Below, piece after piece: positions 17,464 through 27,400 of a stretch of DNA of 64,000 nucleotides. The position numbers and the translations under genes were made by a program. The notes below the pieces were generated by a model. The model was not told the DNA's origin. It saw only the letters and a program-made list of their open reading frames with translations, and searched no databases. How positions within the stretch are numbered: position 1 is the first letter of the stretch; the number at the start of each line of letters is the position of its first letter. The DNA comes from Arthrobacter rhizosphaerae (GTDB taxonomy: Bacteria; Actinomycetota; Actinomycetes; Actinomycetales; Micrococcaceae): assembly GCF_023062595.1 (NCBI RefSeq), contig NZ_JALLAN010000008.1, positions 166,664-230,663 on the forward strand, given 5' to 3'.

Positions 17464-18252
17464 ATGACAGAAAGCAGCCATCCGCCGGTGCCGGCGGCTT
17501 TCAGCTACCCGGGTCACGGCCCCAATGCGAGAATCGGCATTGCTATCTGTCACGGCTTCACGGGCAGCCCTCTCAGCGTCCTGCCCTGGGCCGAGCACCT
17601 CGCCGCACAGGGCTTCGCGGTCTCGGTTCCCTTGCTTCCCGGGCATGGCACGCATTGGCAGGACCTTGCCCGCTCCGGCTGGCGGGACTGGTACGGCAGC
17701 TACGAAGCCGCCTATCTTGAACTGGCGGCCCGCACGGACGCCTGCTTTGTGGCGGGGCTGTCCATGGGCGGCGCCATCGCCCTGTTAGTGGCATCCCGCC
17801 ACACTGTGAAAGGCGTCGCGGTAGTTAATCCCGGCCTGAGTTTCTATGACCGCCGGGCACGCTACGTGGGCATTCTCAAGTACTTCCAGCCAACCACCGT
17901 TCCGATTGAAGAAGAGAATCCGACGGCGGCAGCAACTCAGGACGGCGACTACTCGCGCACACCCCTCGCTGCGGTGCACCAGCTGAGGAAGCTTTTCACC
18001 TCCGCCATCCGGGGGCTGCCGCGGATCACAGCACCTGCGTTGGTGTTCAAGTCCGAGAAGGACGTTGTGGTGCCGCCTTCCTCCCTCCAAATGATCCGGC
18101 GCCGTTTGGGGACACAGCGCCTTGAGGTGGTCCCTCTGGCAGGCAGCGGGCATGTGGCTACACTCGACGTTGACGCCCCTGTGATCTTCGAACGGTCAGT
18201 GAAGTTTTTCCTGGAGAATGCCGCAAAGGAAGTATCCTCGGAGACATCATGA
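17464..18252 (+). CDS. Alpha/beta hydrolase (carboxylesterase/monoacylglycerol lipase type), copy 1
   Basis: Serine hydrolase of 262 aa. The nucleophile elbow GLSMGG places Ser100. HGFTGSP near residue 30 forms the oxyanion region, and SGHVATLD near the end carries the catalytic His. An Asp in the KSEKDVVVP segment likely completes the triad. CACGAT lies six bases before the ATG, a weak leaderless signal. It is translationally coupled (ATGA) to a second, clearly related hydrolase, so the pair arose by tandem duplication. The substrate is unknown; short-chain esters or acylglycerols are likely for this family. Confidence 0.88.
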   Translation: MTESSHPPVPAAFSYPGHGPNARIGIAICHGFTGSPLSVLPWAEHLAAQGFAVSVPLLPGHGTHWQDLARSGWRDWYGSYEAAYLELAARTDACFVAGLSMGGAIALLVASRHTVKGVAVVNPGLSFYDRRARYVGILKYFQPTTVPIEEENPTAAATQDGDYSRTPLAAVHQLRKLFTSAIRGLPRITAPALVFKSEKDVVVPPSSLQMIRRRLGTQRLEVVPLAGSGHVATLDVDAPVIFERSVKFFLENAAKEVSSETS

Positions 18253-19049
18253 GCAGCTTCCCGGATCACAGCCCGTTTATCAGCCCCTTTACCGGTGATG
18301 GACCCCGAGTGGGAGTTGCGCTTTCCCACGGCTTCACCGGCAGTCCTCATGGCGTGCGCGCCTGGGCCACTGCCTTGGCTGAACAGGGGTATGCCGTCAG
18401 GATCCCCCTTCTGCCCGGTCACGGGACAAGCTGGCAGGAGTTGGCCCGGACACGCTGGCAGGCCTGGCATGCTGCCTATGATGAGGCCTACCGGGAGCTC
18501 GCCGCTGAGTGCGACTATGTCTTCACTGCGGGGCTGTCCATGGGCGGTGCGTTAGCCCTGCGTGTTGCTGCAACGCGGCCTGTGGCCGGCACCATCCTCG
18601 TTAATCCCGGACTCGTCATTGACGATCCGAGGGCCCCGCTTGCCGGCATTCTCAAGTTCGTGCTCAAGAGCACCCCTGCGATTGCCAATGACATTCTGAA
18701 ACCCGGAATCGACGAAGGTGCCTATGCCCGCACACCGGTGGCCGCTGCCCACGAACTGAACAGGATGTTCAAGGACACGGTCCGGCTCCTGCCTCGAATA
18801 ACAGCCCCGGTCCGCGTGTTCCGCTCCACCGTTGACCATGTGGTCTCCGATACCAGCATTTCAGCGCTAAGGCGTGGACTGACGCATGCTTCGTTGGAGC
18901 TGACCATGCTGGAGAACAGTTACCACGTTGCTACCCTTGACCACGACGCCGACAAAATCTTCCGTGGTTCGGCTGCTTTTATCAGGGACGTCCTCCAGGC
19001 TTCCAACGAGCGAACATCCCCCCGCGCACCTGAAGGGCAGCTTCCATGA
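18249..19049 (+). CDS. Alpha/beta hydrolase, tandem paralogue (copy 2)
   Basis: 266 aa, closely related to the preceding gene throughout: HGFTGSP(H/L), IPLLPGHGTSWQELAR, GLSMGG with Ser97, and SYHVATLDHDAD with the catalytic His. The acidic triad member is probably in RSTVDHVVSD. Its ATG overlaps the stop of copy 1 and its own stop overlaps the next ATG, giving a tight three-gene operon. Both copies keep the full triad, so neither looks degenerate. Confidence 0.88.
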   Translation: MSSFPDHSPFISPFTGDGPRVGVALSHGFTGSPHGVRAWATALAEQGYAVRIPLLPGHGTSWQELARTRWQAWHAAYDEAYRELAAECDYVFTAGLSMGGALALRVAATRPVAGTILVNPGLVIDDPRAPLAGILKFVLKSTPAIANDILKPGIDEGAYARTPVAAAHELNRMFKDTVRLLPRITAPVRVFRSTVDHVVSDTSISALRRGLTHASLELTMLENSYHVATLDHDADKIFRGSAAFIRDVLQASNERTSPRAPEGQLP

Positions 19050-19582
19050 CAAAACCTGATGCCAACTCGCCGGATCCGGGAACGAACCCGGACGACGCGG
19101 CATGGCTGGATCTGGTGTCGAGGCTGGAGCATGGTGACACAGAGCCGCCCAAGACCACAGGCAACGACGGCAATGGACCTACCCGGCCGTTTAGCGACTT
19201 TGACCCGTTGGGGCTCTCCGGCACTGCGCCCACGGAGCCGTCCGCCAATGAACGCCGGCTGGCCGCTGAGGCTGCGGGTCACAACGGCGAAGCGGATATG
19301 CCGGAGCCACATGGTCCCCGCGATTACGACGTAGAAGATGAGGATCACGGTTTCGTACCTGAGGATCCGCCTAGCCTTGCCGGCGTCGATCCCTTGACCA
19401 TGCTGGCATGGGTGGGCGCCATAGGCGGCCCGGTCGCCCTGTTGCTCGCCGCAATGTTCTGGCGTTCCGCACCGCTTCTGGCGATTCTGGGAATCGTTGC
19501 AGTATTCGTTGTTTCGGTGATCTACCTGATCATGAAGCTACCCACGGATAAAGACGAATACGACGACGGCGCCCGGGTCTAG
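19046..19582 (+). CDS. Hypothetical two-span membrane protein
   Basis: 178 aa with no family I recognise. The first 110 residues are hydrophilic and rich in Asp, Pro, Gly and Thr, probably a cytoplasmic disordered region. Two closely spaced hydrophobic spans (about 115-138 and 141-163) form a hairpin, then a short charged tail. It overlaps the upstream hydrolase gene by 4 bp, so it is the third member of that operon. It could anchor or assist the esterases, but nothing in the sequence proves this. Confidence 0.8.
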   Translation: MTKPDANSPDPGTNPDDAAWLDLVSRLEHGDTEPPKTTGNDGNGPTRPFSDFDPLGLSGTAPTEPSANERRLAAEAAGHNGEADMPEPHGPRDYDVEDEDHGFVPEDPPSLAGVDPLTMLAWVGAIGGPVALLLAAMFWRSAPLLAILGIVAVFVVSVIYLIMKLPTDKDEYDDGARV

Positions 19583-19625
19583 TCAGGTACCCGTATCCAG
19601 GGAAGTACCAGGGCCCGCATAACTC

Positions 19626-20726
19626 CTAGCCGTGCATGCGGCTGCTGACCCGCGAAAGGTCGGCCGCGCCAATCAACCCTGCGTTGGGCCCCAAGGCAGC
19701 CAAGGCAATTTCTGCGGCGGGCCGGAACCCCCTGCCGGTGAGGTTTCGGGCGAAGGCTTTGCGGGCAGGCGCCACCAGTAGCTCACCGGCATCGCACAGG
19801 CCGCCGCCGATCACGAACTTCCCGGGATCGAGGGCAGCAGCCAGGTTTGCCAGGCCCAACCCCAGCCATTCCCCCACGTCCTCCAAAAGCTCGCGGGAAG
19901 TGGCATCTCCGGATTTAGCCAGGTCAGTGACAATGACGCCGGTGATGTCTTCCACTGCACCGTCCACAGCCTTCAAAAGTTCCTGGGCCACCGGGGAATT
20001 AGCAGCCGCCAGTTCCCTGGCCTCGCGTCCCAAGGCGTTTCCGGAAGCATACTGCTCCCAGCAGCCCCGGTTTCCGCACTCACAACGGTGGCCACCCGGC
20101 ATGATGATCTGATGTCCGAACTCCCCCGCCACGCCGAACCTCCCGCGTTCGACCCGCCCGTCCATCACCATGGCCCCGCCGATTCCTGTTCCCAGGGTGA
20201 TGCAGACCAGCCGGCTCTGGCCCTGCCCCGCACCGAACCGCCACTCGGCCCAGGCGGCAGCATCGGCATCGTTAGTCAGCAGAACAGGCCGTCTGAGGAG
20301 CCTCTGGAGGTTCTCCCTCACCGGCTCATTCCGCCAGGCGAGATGGGGACTGAAGAGTACCGTCCCGCCGTCGAGGTCCATCCAGCCGGCGGCCCCGATA
20401 CCTACCGAACGGATCCGATGACCCCGTCCCAGTTCCTCCACCAGCTCAACGATCACGTGCTCAACGGCCCGTGGATCATTACCGGGAGTGGAACGTCGCG
20501 CCTGGCTGAGGATCCTGCCCTCCGCATCCACGACGCCGGCCGCTACTTTTGTTCCTCCGATGTCCACGCCGATGGCCAGGCCCCGACGGCCGAGCCTCAG
20601 ATGTTCCCGCAACCCAAGGCCGGAGATGCCCGAAAGGACTGAATCCTGACGGTACGGCTTTGGACTCCGCCAGGCTGCCGTCCTGCGATAGGGTCTGGAC
20701 GAGGGGGCGGGCGGGACTGAATGCAT
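19626..20726 (-). CDS. ROK family glucokinase
   Basis: Sugar kinase, most likely glucokinase (366 aa). The ATP phosphate loop is VDIGGTKVAAG, the sugar-binding segment is GEFGHQIIMPGG, and the ROK zinc motif is CECGNRGCWEQYASG. The catalytic Asp is likely in LTNDADAAAWAE. About 50 poorly conserved residues precede the phosphate loop. The ATG at 20726 is nevertheless supported by TAGAGT exactly six bases upstream, a leaderless promoter pattern, with no ribosome site elsewhere. No helix-turn-helix is present, so it is a kinase and not a ROK repressor. Divergent from the acyl-CoA synthetase gene. Confidence 0.9.
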   Translation of the reverse strand: MHSVPPAPSSRPYRRTAAWRSPKPYRQDSVLSGISGLGLREHLRLGRRGLAIGVDIGGTKVAAGVVDAEGRILSQARRSTPGNDPRAVEHVIVELVEELGRGHRIRSVGIGAAGWMDLDGGTVLFSPHLAWRNEPVRENLQRLLRRPVLLTNDADAAAWAEWRFGAGQGQSRLVCITLGTGIGGAMVMDGRVERGRFGVAGEFGHQIIMPGGHRCECGNRGCWEQYASGNALGREARELAAANSPVAQELLKAVDGAVEDITGVIVTDLAKSGDATSRELLEDVGEWLGLGLANLAAALDPGKFVIGGGLCDAGELLVAPARKAFARNLTGRGFRPAAEIALAALGPNAGLIGAADLSRVSSRMHG

Positions 20727-20899
20727 GGGTCCACTCTATTAGCCCTGAATCCCACGGCGCGCAGACCACGCTGCCCTGCCCCGTCATGGCGTTAATCATA
20801 AAGTTACCCGCCAGTAGGATAAATAGCGCCCACTCTTGAGGGGCTCGTATTAGTCTTAGATCACCCCCTTGCGGGCTTATGGATATCAAAGGAGCTATC

Positions 20900-22720
20900 G
20901 TGCGCGAATACAGTGTTCCGCCCCTGGTGAATGTGCCGACCGAAAGCAACATCACCGACCTCGTGCTGCGTCAGGCAGCCAAGGCATCGAACCCCTCGCT
21001 GTTTTCGCGTCTCGATTCCGCGGGGCAGTGGCAGGACATCAAGGCAAAGGACTTCCTGACAGACGTCTCGGCCCTCGCGAAGGGCCTCATCGCCAGCGGA
21101 GTAGGCGCCGGGGACCGCGTAGGAATCATGTCGCGCACACGGTATGAATGGGCGCTCGTGGATTTTGCTATCTGGTTCGCCGGCGGTATTTCAGTTCCCA
21201 TCTACGAAACGTCGTCACCTTCACAAGTTGCCTGGAATCTGGGTGACTCCGGAGCCGTTGCAGCGTTTGGCGAAGCCGCGCACCACGAGGACATCATCCG
21301 GCAGGCGGCCTCTTCCGAAGGCCTGACCGCGCTGACGCACGTGTGGCAGCTTGAAGGGCGTGGCCTTGACGAGCTTCGTGCGGCAGGCACCGCCGTCAGC
21401 GATGCGGACCTTGAGGCCCGCCGCAGCCAGGCACACCTGAACGATATCGCCACCATTATCTATACCTCCGGAACAACCGGCCGGCCGAAGGGTTGCGAGC
21501 TGACCCACGGCAACTTCGTGGAGCTTTCAGAGAATGCACTGGCCACCTCGATAAGCACGATCGTGAACGAGAACGCCAAGACGATCATGTTCCTGCCCTT
21601 GGCGCACGTCTTTGCGCGGTTTATCTCCGTCCTGGCCGTGGCTGCCGGCGCTACTGTCGCCCACACGCCTGACATCAAGCACCTGCTCCCCGATCTGCAG
21701 AGCTACCAGCCCACCTTTATCCTGGCCGTCCCCCGGGTCTTTGAGAAGGTGTACAACTCCGCACTGACCAAGGCAGAGGACGGCGGCAAGGGCGCCATCT
21801 TCCACAGGGCTGCGGACACCGCAATCAAGTATTCGCGTGCCCGGCAGGAGGGCTCCGTTGGTTTGGGTCTCAAACTCCAGCACGCCCTGTTCGACAAACT
21901 CGTCTACAGCAAGCTTCGGGCAGCCATGGGCGGGCACGTGGCACACGCTGTCTCCGGCGGTGGCCCGCTCGGTGAGCGCCTGGGGCACTTCTTCCAGGGC
22001 ATCGGCCTCCAGATTCTTGAAGGATACGGTCTCACGGAGACCACTGCCCCTGTCTCGGTCAACACGCCCGATCTGATCAAGATTGGCACCGTGGGCGTGC
22101 CGATTCCGGGGAATACAGTGAAAATTGCCGACGACGGCGAGATCCTCGTCAAGGGCGTCTGTGTTATGCGCGGCTACTACAAGCGCGAAGACCTCGCTGC
22201 CGAGACCTTCGTGGACGGTTGGTTCCGCACGGGTGATATCGGTCAACTCGATGAGCAGGGCTTCCTGACCATCACCGGACGCAAGAAGGAAATCATTGTC
22301 ACGGCTGGTGGCAAGAACGTTGTTCCGGCAATGCTCGAGGACCAGATCCGGGCCGATGCCCTTGTTTCACAGGTACTTGTGGTGGGAGACAACCGGCCGT
22401 TCATTGGAGCTCTGGTGACCTTGGATGAGGAAGCACTGCCTGGCTGGCTCCAGCGCCATGGCCTGCCCGCGACCACCACGCTCCAGGAGGCAACCGAGAA
22501 CCCTGTAATCAGGGCAGCCGTCCAGGAACTGATCAACCATGCCAACGCCTCGGTTTCGCAGGCCGAAGCCATCAAGTCCTTCCGGATCGTTCCCTCAGAC
22601 TTCACAGAGGCTTCAGGACACCTGACTCCTTCCATGAAGGTCAAGCGGGCCCAGGTCATGAAGGACTTCGATTCTGTCATCGACGAGATGTACGCTGCTC
22701 CTCGCCCGACTCACGCATAA
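20900..22720 (+). CDS. Long-chain fatty acid--CoA ligase (AMP-forming, FadD15-like)
   Basis: Activates fatty acids to acyl-CoA through an acyl-adenylate (606 aa). GTG at 20900 has AAAGGAG five bases upstream; an ATG at 20879 would put that ribosome site inside the gene. The AMP-binding signature YTSGTTGRPKGCELTH, the second motif GYGLTETTAP and the TGDIG motif are present. The hinge is ITGRKKEIIVTAGGKNV. The long N-terminal part and the LPLAHVFAR segment are typical of FadD15/Acsl-type long-chain ligases. It faces a ROK kinase gene and ends at a large hairpin. Confidence 0.94.
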   Translation: MREYSVPPLVNVPTESNITDLVLRQAAKASNPSLFSRLDSAGQWQDIKAKDFLTDVSALAKGLIASGVGAGDRVGIMSRTRYEWALVDFAIWFAGGISVPIYETSSPSQVAWNLGDSGAVAAFGEAAHHEDIIRQAASSEGLTALTHVWQLEGRGLDELRAAGTAVSDADLEARRSQAHLNDIATIIYTSGTTGRPKGCELTHGNFVELSENALATSISTIVNENAKTIMFLPLAHVFARFISVLAVAAGATVAHTPDIKHLLPDLQSYQPTFILAVPRVFEKVYNSALTKAEDGGKGAIFHRAADTAIKYSRARQEGSVGLGLKLQHALFDKLVYSKLRAAMGGHVAHAVSGGGPLGERLGHFFQGIGLQILEGYGLTETTAPVSVNTPDLIKIGTVGVPIPGNTVKIADDGEILVKGVCVMRGYYKREDLAAETFVDGWFRTGDIGQLDEQGFLTITGRKKEIIVTAGGKNVVPAMLEDQIRADALVSQVLVVGDNRPFIGALVTLDEEALPGWLQRHGLPATTTLQEATENPVIRAAVQELINHANASVSQAEAIKSFRIVPSDFTEASGHLTPSMKVKRAQVMKDFDSVIDEMYAAPRPTHA

Positions 22721-22731
22721 ACGGTAAGTTC

Positions 22732-22788
22732 ATGCGTTAGCGTCAGTCTGCGCGGGCGGGGAGCCCGCGCGGACTGACGCTACCGCAT
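22732..22788. terminator. Long near-perfect hairpin between convergent genes
   Basis: An outer ATGCG/CGCAT and TAGCGTCAGTC/GACTGACGCTA, then GCGCGGGC/GCCCGCGC, form a stem of about 24 pairs with two mismatches and a GGGGA loop. It sits between the convergent acyl-CoA synthetase and ParA-like genes. No T-run follows on either strand, so it may be a bidirectional structure-only terminator or mRNA 3' end stabiliser. Confidence 0.6.
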
Positions 22789-22802
22789 AAGAGGGATGCA
22801 GC

Positions 22803-24311
22803 TCAGCTTTGCTGGAGCTCCTCCACGACCAGCGCCGCCAGTTCAACTGCGGCTGCCCTTGTGGCAGGCCGCAGTTGGCGGAGATCGATCTTGGATCCCT
22901 CTGCCAGGTGACGGTCGTGGGGAATCCGCACCACGTTCTTAACCCGGGACAGGAAATGCTGTTCTATCTCGTCCACGTTGACCAGGGTTCCGGCTCCAGC
23001 AGCCATGTTGATCACCACCGTGGCCTTGGCCACCAGGTCATGGCGTCCATGGGCTTCGAGCCAGGACAGTGTTTCCGAGGCAAGCCTGGCTTCGTCTACG
23101 CTTCCGCCTGAAACCAACACCACGGCGTCGGCTTTCTCCAGTGTTCCCTTCATCACGGAGTGGACCATGCCGGTGCCGGAGTCGGTCAGAACGATCGAAT
23201 AGTAGCGGCCAAGGATGTCGGTCACTGCCCTGTAGTCCGCATCGTCGAACGCGTGGGCCACCATCGGGTCGGCGTCGGAAGCGAGGATGTCCAGGCGCGA
23301 ACCGTCCCGGGCTGTGTAATTGGACAGCTGGGCGAAGGAGTCCACGGTAAAACGGTCCTTGACGAGTTGGCGTGCGGTGAAATCCGCTCGTCCAGGTGAG
23401 CGGTCCGACAATGTGCCACGGTCAGGATTTGCGTCCAAAGCGATAACGCGGTCCTCCCGCAGCTCGGCCAGGACCATTCCCAGGAGCGTGGTGACGGTTG
23501 TTTTACCGACGCCGCCCTTGCGGGAGAGCACAGGAACGTAGCGGGTTCTTTCCCCGAGGCGTGCGGCGATGCGGTGCTCCGTAGCCCTTTGGATGCGGAC
23601 CCTGTCCGAGTCGCCAAGATTGACGTAACCGAGTGTCGCCTTGTAGAGCCAGAGACGCCAGCCGCCCACAGGCTCAGCTGCAGTCTTATTCAGGAGGCGG
23701 TCAGCGGTCAGAGATGCTGCTGACTCCGGCCCCTCTGCCCTTTCCCTCCGCTCGCTGATGGGATTGTTCCGCTCCCCAGGGGAACCGTCGTCAGGGGTCT
23801 CCGCAGGCGGGCTCTCCGCAGGCGGGGCTTCCGCTGGCGGGGCTTCCAAGGAGGTGTTTGCCGCAGGGGCTACTTCACTTGTGACCTGCTGGAAGGGGCC
23901 GGCGGTGACAGAGGGCATTCCCCCGGAGGTGGTCGCCGGAACGGACATTGGGGTGAAGGACCCGAGGGAATCGGCGGACGAAATCTCGTGGCCTTCCGCT
24001 ACGGTCACTACAGAGATCTCATCCTCCTGCATAGGGGTGAGAGCCGGCGAAGCTGCCGGTTCCGATTGTCCCTCAACAAGCGAGGAAGCCTCCGGTTCGG
24101 AGGACGTCCCAGCTTCTGGTGCGGAGACGGGTGGCGATGACGTTTCGGGCGCCACGGTTGAAGCAACATCCTCGGTGGCAGCCGGAATGGGCTCTGGCTT
24201 AGGCGGCAGTTTTGCAGGAGGTTTGGCCGGCGGTTTCTGGGGAGCGGCGGCTTTGCTCCTTGGACTCCGGACAGGCCGGGGAGTTGGCTTGGGCGTGTTC
24301 GTCTCAGTCAT
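22803..24311 (-). CDS. ParA/MinD-like ATPase with long Pro/Ala-rich N-terminus
   Basis: 502 aa from ATG at 24311, preceded by AAGGGAAG. The first 200 residues are low-complexity and rich in Pro, Ala, Ser and Glu, with short basic patches at the start. The C-terminal half is a deviant Walker ATPase: KGGVGKTTV begins at Lys265, ALDANPDRGTL is the switch I region, and VLTDSGTGM replaces the usual DCPP box. This layout resembles the ATPase-with-disordered-tail proteins linked to type VII secretion (EspI-like) and surface polarity in actinobacteria. No ESX gene is nearby, so this is only a resemblance. No ParB is nearby. Confidence 0.85.
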   Translation of the reverse strand: MTETNTPKPTPRPVRSPRSKAAAPQKPPAKPPAKLPPKPEPIPAATEDVASTVAPETSSPPVSAPEAGTSSEPEASSLVEGQSEPAASPALTPMQEDEISVVTVAEGHEISSADSLGSFTPMSVPATTSGGMPSVTAGPFQQVTSEVAPAANTSLEAPPAEAPPAESPPAETPDDGSPGERNNPISERRERAEGPESAASLTADRLLNKTAAEPVGGWRLWLYKATLGYVNLGDSDRVRIQRATEHRIAARLGERTRYVPVLSRKGGVGKTTVTTLLGMVLAELREDRVIALDANPDRGTLSDRSPGRADFTARQLVKDRFTVDSFAQLSNYTARDGSRLDILASDADPMVAHAFDDADYRAVTDILGRYYSIVLTDSGTGMVHSVMKGTLEKADAVVLVSGGSVDEARLASETLSWLEAHGRHDLVAKATVVINMAAGAGTLVNVDEIEQHFLSRVKNVVRIPHDRHLAEGSKIDLRQLRPATRAAAVELAALVVEELQQS

Positions 24312-24336
24312 GACTTCCCTTTTGGTTTGGAACAGG

Positions 24337-24368
24337 CTGTGGGGGCGGTACAAGAACCGCCCCCACAG
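24337..24368 (-). terminator. Perfect 13-bp hairpin downstream of pyruvate carboxylase
   Basis: CTGTGGGGGCGGT (24337-24349) pairs perfectly with ACCGCCCCCACAG (24356-24368) around a 6-nt loop. On the minus strand it lies 65 bp after the pyc stop and before the ParA-like gene. It lacks a clear T-run. Confidence 0.6.
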
Positions 24369-24433
24369 TCTTCCGTCAGCCCCAGCTTAACCCGTACACG
24401 CTCCGGATTGGGGCTGCGATTCGCTCTTTATCC

Positions 24434-27400
24434 TTACTCGACGACCAGCAGCAAATCTCCGCCCTGCACCTGCTCAATGCTGTTGATCGCAACGCGGGAC
24501 ACGGTACCGGCCAGCGGGGTGGTGATCGAGGCTTCCATTTTCATGGCCTCGATGGTTGCAACGGTGTCGCCTGCCTTGACCTCGTCCCCCGGCTTGGCAG
24601 TAAGGGTCACAGCGCCGGCAAACGGAGCCGCTATTTGCCCTGGCTGTGAAGTGTCCGCTTTTTCGGCTGCCTTGACGTTGCTCACCACCGAGCGGTCACG
24701 GACCACGACGGGCCTGGATTGGCCGTTCAGGGTGCACATCACCGTGCGCATTCCCTTTTCGTCAGGTTCCGAGACTGCTTCCAGGGAGGCAATCAACCGC
24801 ACGCCCTTCTCCAGCTGGATCACATGCTCCTCACCCCGCTGCAGCCCGTACAGGTAGTCACGGGTATCAAGGACCGACAGGTTGCCGTAGCTATCGACGC
24901 TCTTGAGGTAGTCCTTGGTCGGGCCCTCAAAAAGAAGCCTGTTCAGAGTCTGCTGGCGGGTCTGGGAGTCGGACTGCAAAGCTGCACTGTCAGCAGCGCT
25001 CAGCTCCGCATCCCTGACCTTGATGCTGCGCCCCTGGAGCGCCTTGGTCCGGAAGGGTTCGGGCCAGCCTCCCGGCGGATCTCCGAGCTCGCCGGAAAGG
25101 AATCCGATGACGGAGTCAGGAATGTCGTAGTTCTGAGGGTTCTCGTTGAAGTCCGCGGGGTCCGCATTAAGCCCCACGAGGTGCAGCGCAAGATCCCCGA
25201 CAACCTTGGATGAGGGAGTCACCTTGACGAGACGGCCCAGGATCCGGTCGGCGGCGGTGTACATGTCCTCAATGGCTTCGAAACGTTCTCCAAGCCCCAG
25301 AGCCATGGCCTGCTGCCGCAGGTTCGAAAGCTGCCCGCCAGGTATCTCATGCTGGTAGACGCGCCCTGTGGGGCCGGGCAGTCCCGACTCGAAGGGCGCG
25401 TAAACGCGACGCACGGCTTCCCAGTAAGGTTCCAGCGAGCTCACCTTGGCCAGGTCCAGCCCGGTATCGCGCGGTGTGTGCGCGAGGGCCGCCACGAGGG
25501 CTGACGCAGAGGGCTGGCTTGTTGTTCCCGCAAGCGATGCAGAGGCGACATCAACGGCGTCGACCCCTGCCTCCACGGCCGCCAGCAACGTGGCGAGCTG
25601 GCCGCCTGCAGTGTCATGGGTGTGCAAGTGGACCGGGAGGCCGAACCGTTCCCGGAGCGCCGTTACGAGGCGTGCAGCAGCGGCGGGACGCAGCAGGCCG
25701 GCCATATCCTTGATCGCCAGGATGTGGGCGCCGGCGTCGACGATCTTCCCGGCCAGGTCCAGGTAGTAATCCAGCGTGTACAGCTGCTCATCCGGATCCA
25801 GCATGTCACCGGTGTAGCAGAGGGCAACTTCAGCAACAGCGGTGCCCGTGGCCCGCACCGCCTTGATGGCAGGAGCCATCTGGCTGACGTCGTTGAGCGC
25901 ATCGAAAATTCGGAAGATATCAATTCCCGTTGCGGCAGCTTCGTTGACGAACGCCACCGTCACTTCTTCCGGATACGGTGTGTAGCCCACTGTATTCCTG
26001 CCGCGCAACAGCATCTGGAGACAGATGTTGGGCAGCGCCTTCCGCAGGGCTGCAAGCCGCTCCCAGGGATCCTCACCGAGGAACCGGAGCGCCACATCGT
26101 AGGTAGCGCCACCCCATGCCTCGACAGATAGCAGTTGGGGCAAAAGCTCCGAGACGGCGGGCCCCGCGGCTACAAGGTCCCGGGTCCGGACGCGTGTGGC
26201 CAGCAGGGACTGGTGGGCATCACGGAAGGTTGTGTCCGTGACAGCTACAGGCTGCTGGGCGCGGAGCTCGGCAGCAAATCCCTCAGGCCCGAGTTCCAGC
26301 AGCCGCTGACGGGAGCCAGCCGGGAACGTTGACCCTGATACAACAGGAAGCTTGGACGCCGGATCCGAGTGGACGGTTAGCTCCCCATGGGGTTTGTTGA
26401 CAGTGACGTCGGCAAGCCACGTGAGGAGCTTGGTTCCGCGGTCCGCTGATACGCGGGATTTCAGGAGCTCGGGACGTTCGTCGATGAACGATGTCACCAC
26501 GTTGCCCGCAACAAAGTCCGGGTCCTCGAGGACCGCCTGCAGGAAGGAGATGTTCGTAGAAACGCCCCGGATGCGGAATTCCGCGAGAGAGCGCTTGGCC
26601 CGCGCCACCGCAGCAGGATAATCTCGCCCCCGGCAGGTGAGCTTTACGAGCATGGAGTCGAAGTGCGGACTGATCTCCGCACCCGAGTACACCGTGCCGC
26701 CGTCGAGCCTTACACCGGCGCCGCCGGCAGAGCGGTAGCCGGTAATCTTCCCGACGTCGGGCCGGAACCCGTTGGCCGGATCTTCAGTGGTAATCCTGCA
26801 CTGGAGGGCGGCACCCTTGAGCTGCACGGTGTCTTGGGAGAGACCAAGGTCAGCCAGGGTCTCTCCTGACGCGATCCGCATCTGGGCCTGAACGAGGTCG
26901 ACGTCCGTGACCTCTTCCGTGACCGTGTGCTCCACCTGGATGCGGGGGTTCATTTCGATGAAAACGTGCTGGCCGGCCCGCTCACCTACCGTATCCACGA
27001 GGAACTCAACCGTACCGGCATTAACGTAATTGAGCGCTTTGGCGAACTTGACGGCGTCACGGTAAAGAGCCTGCCGGATCCCTTCGTCAAGGTTCGGTGC
27101 CGGAGCGATTTCGATGACCTTCTGGTGCCGCCGCTGGATGGAGCAGTCACGTTCGAAGAGGTGCATGACGTTCCCCTCCGCGTCGGCCAGGATCTGCACC
27201 TCGATGTGGCGGGGGCGCAGGACAGCCTGCTCGAGGAACATCGTAGGATCGCCAAAAGCGGCGTCCGCTTCCCGCATGGCTGCCTGCAACGCCTCCGGGA
27301 GCGCGTCACGGGTGTCCACCCGGCGCATGCCTCGTCCGCCGCCTCCTGCCACGGCCTTGGCAAAGATGGGGAACCCGATCTCGTCGGCCGCGGCGATGAG

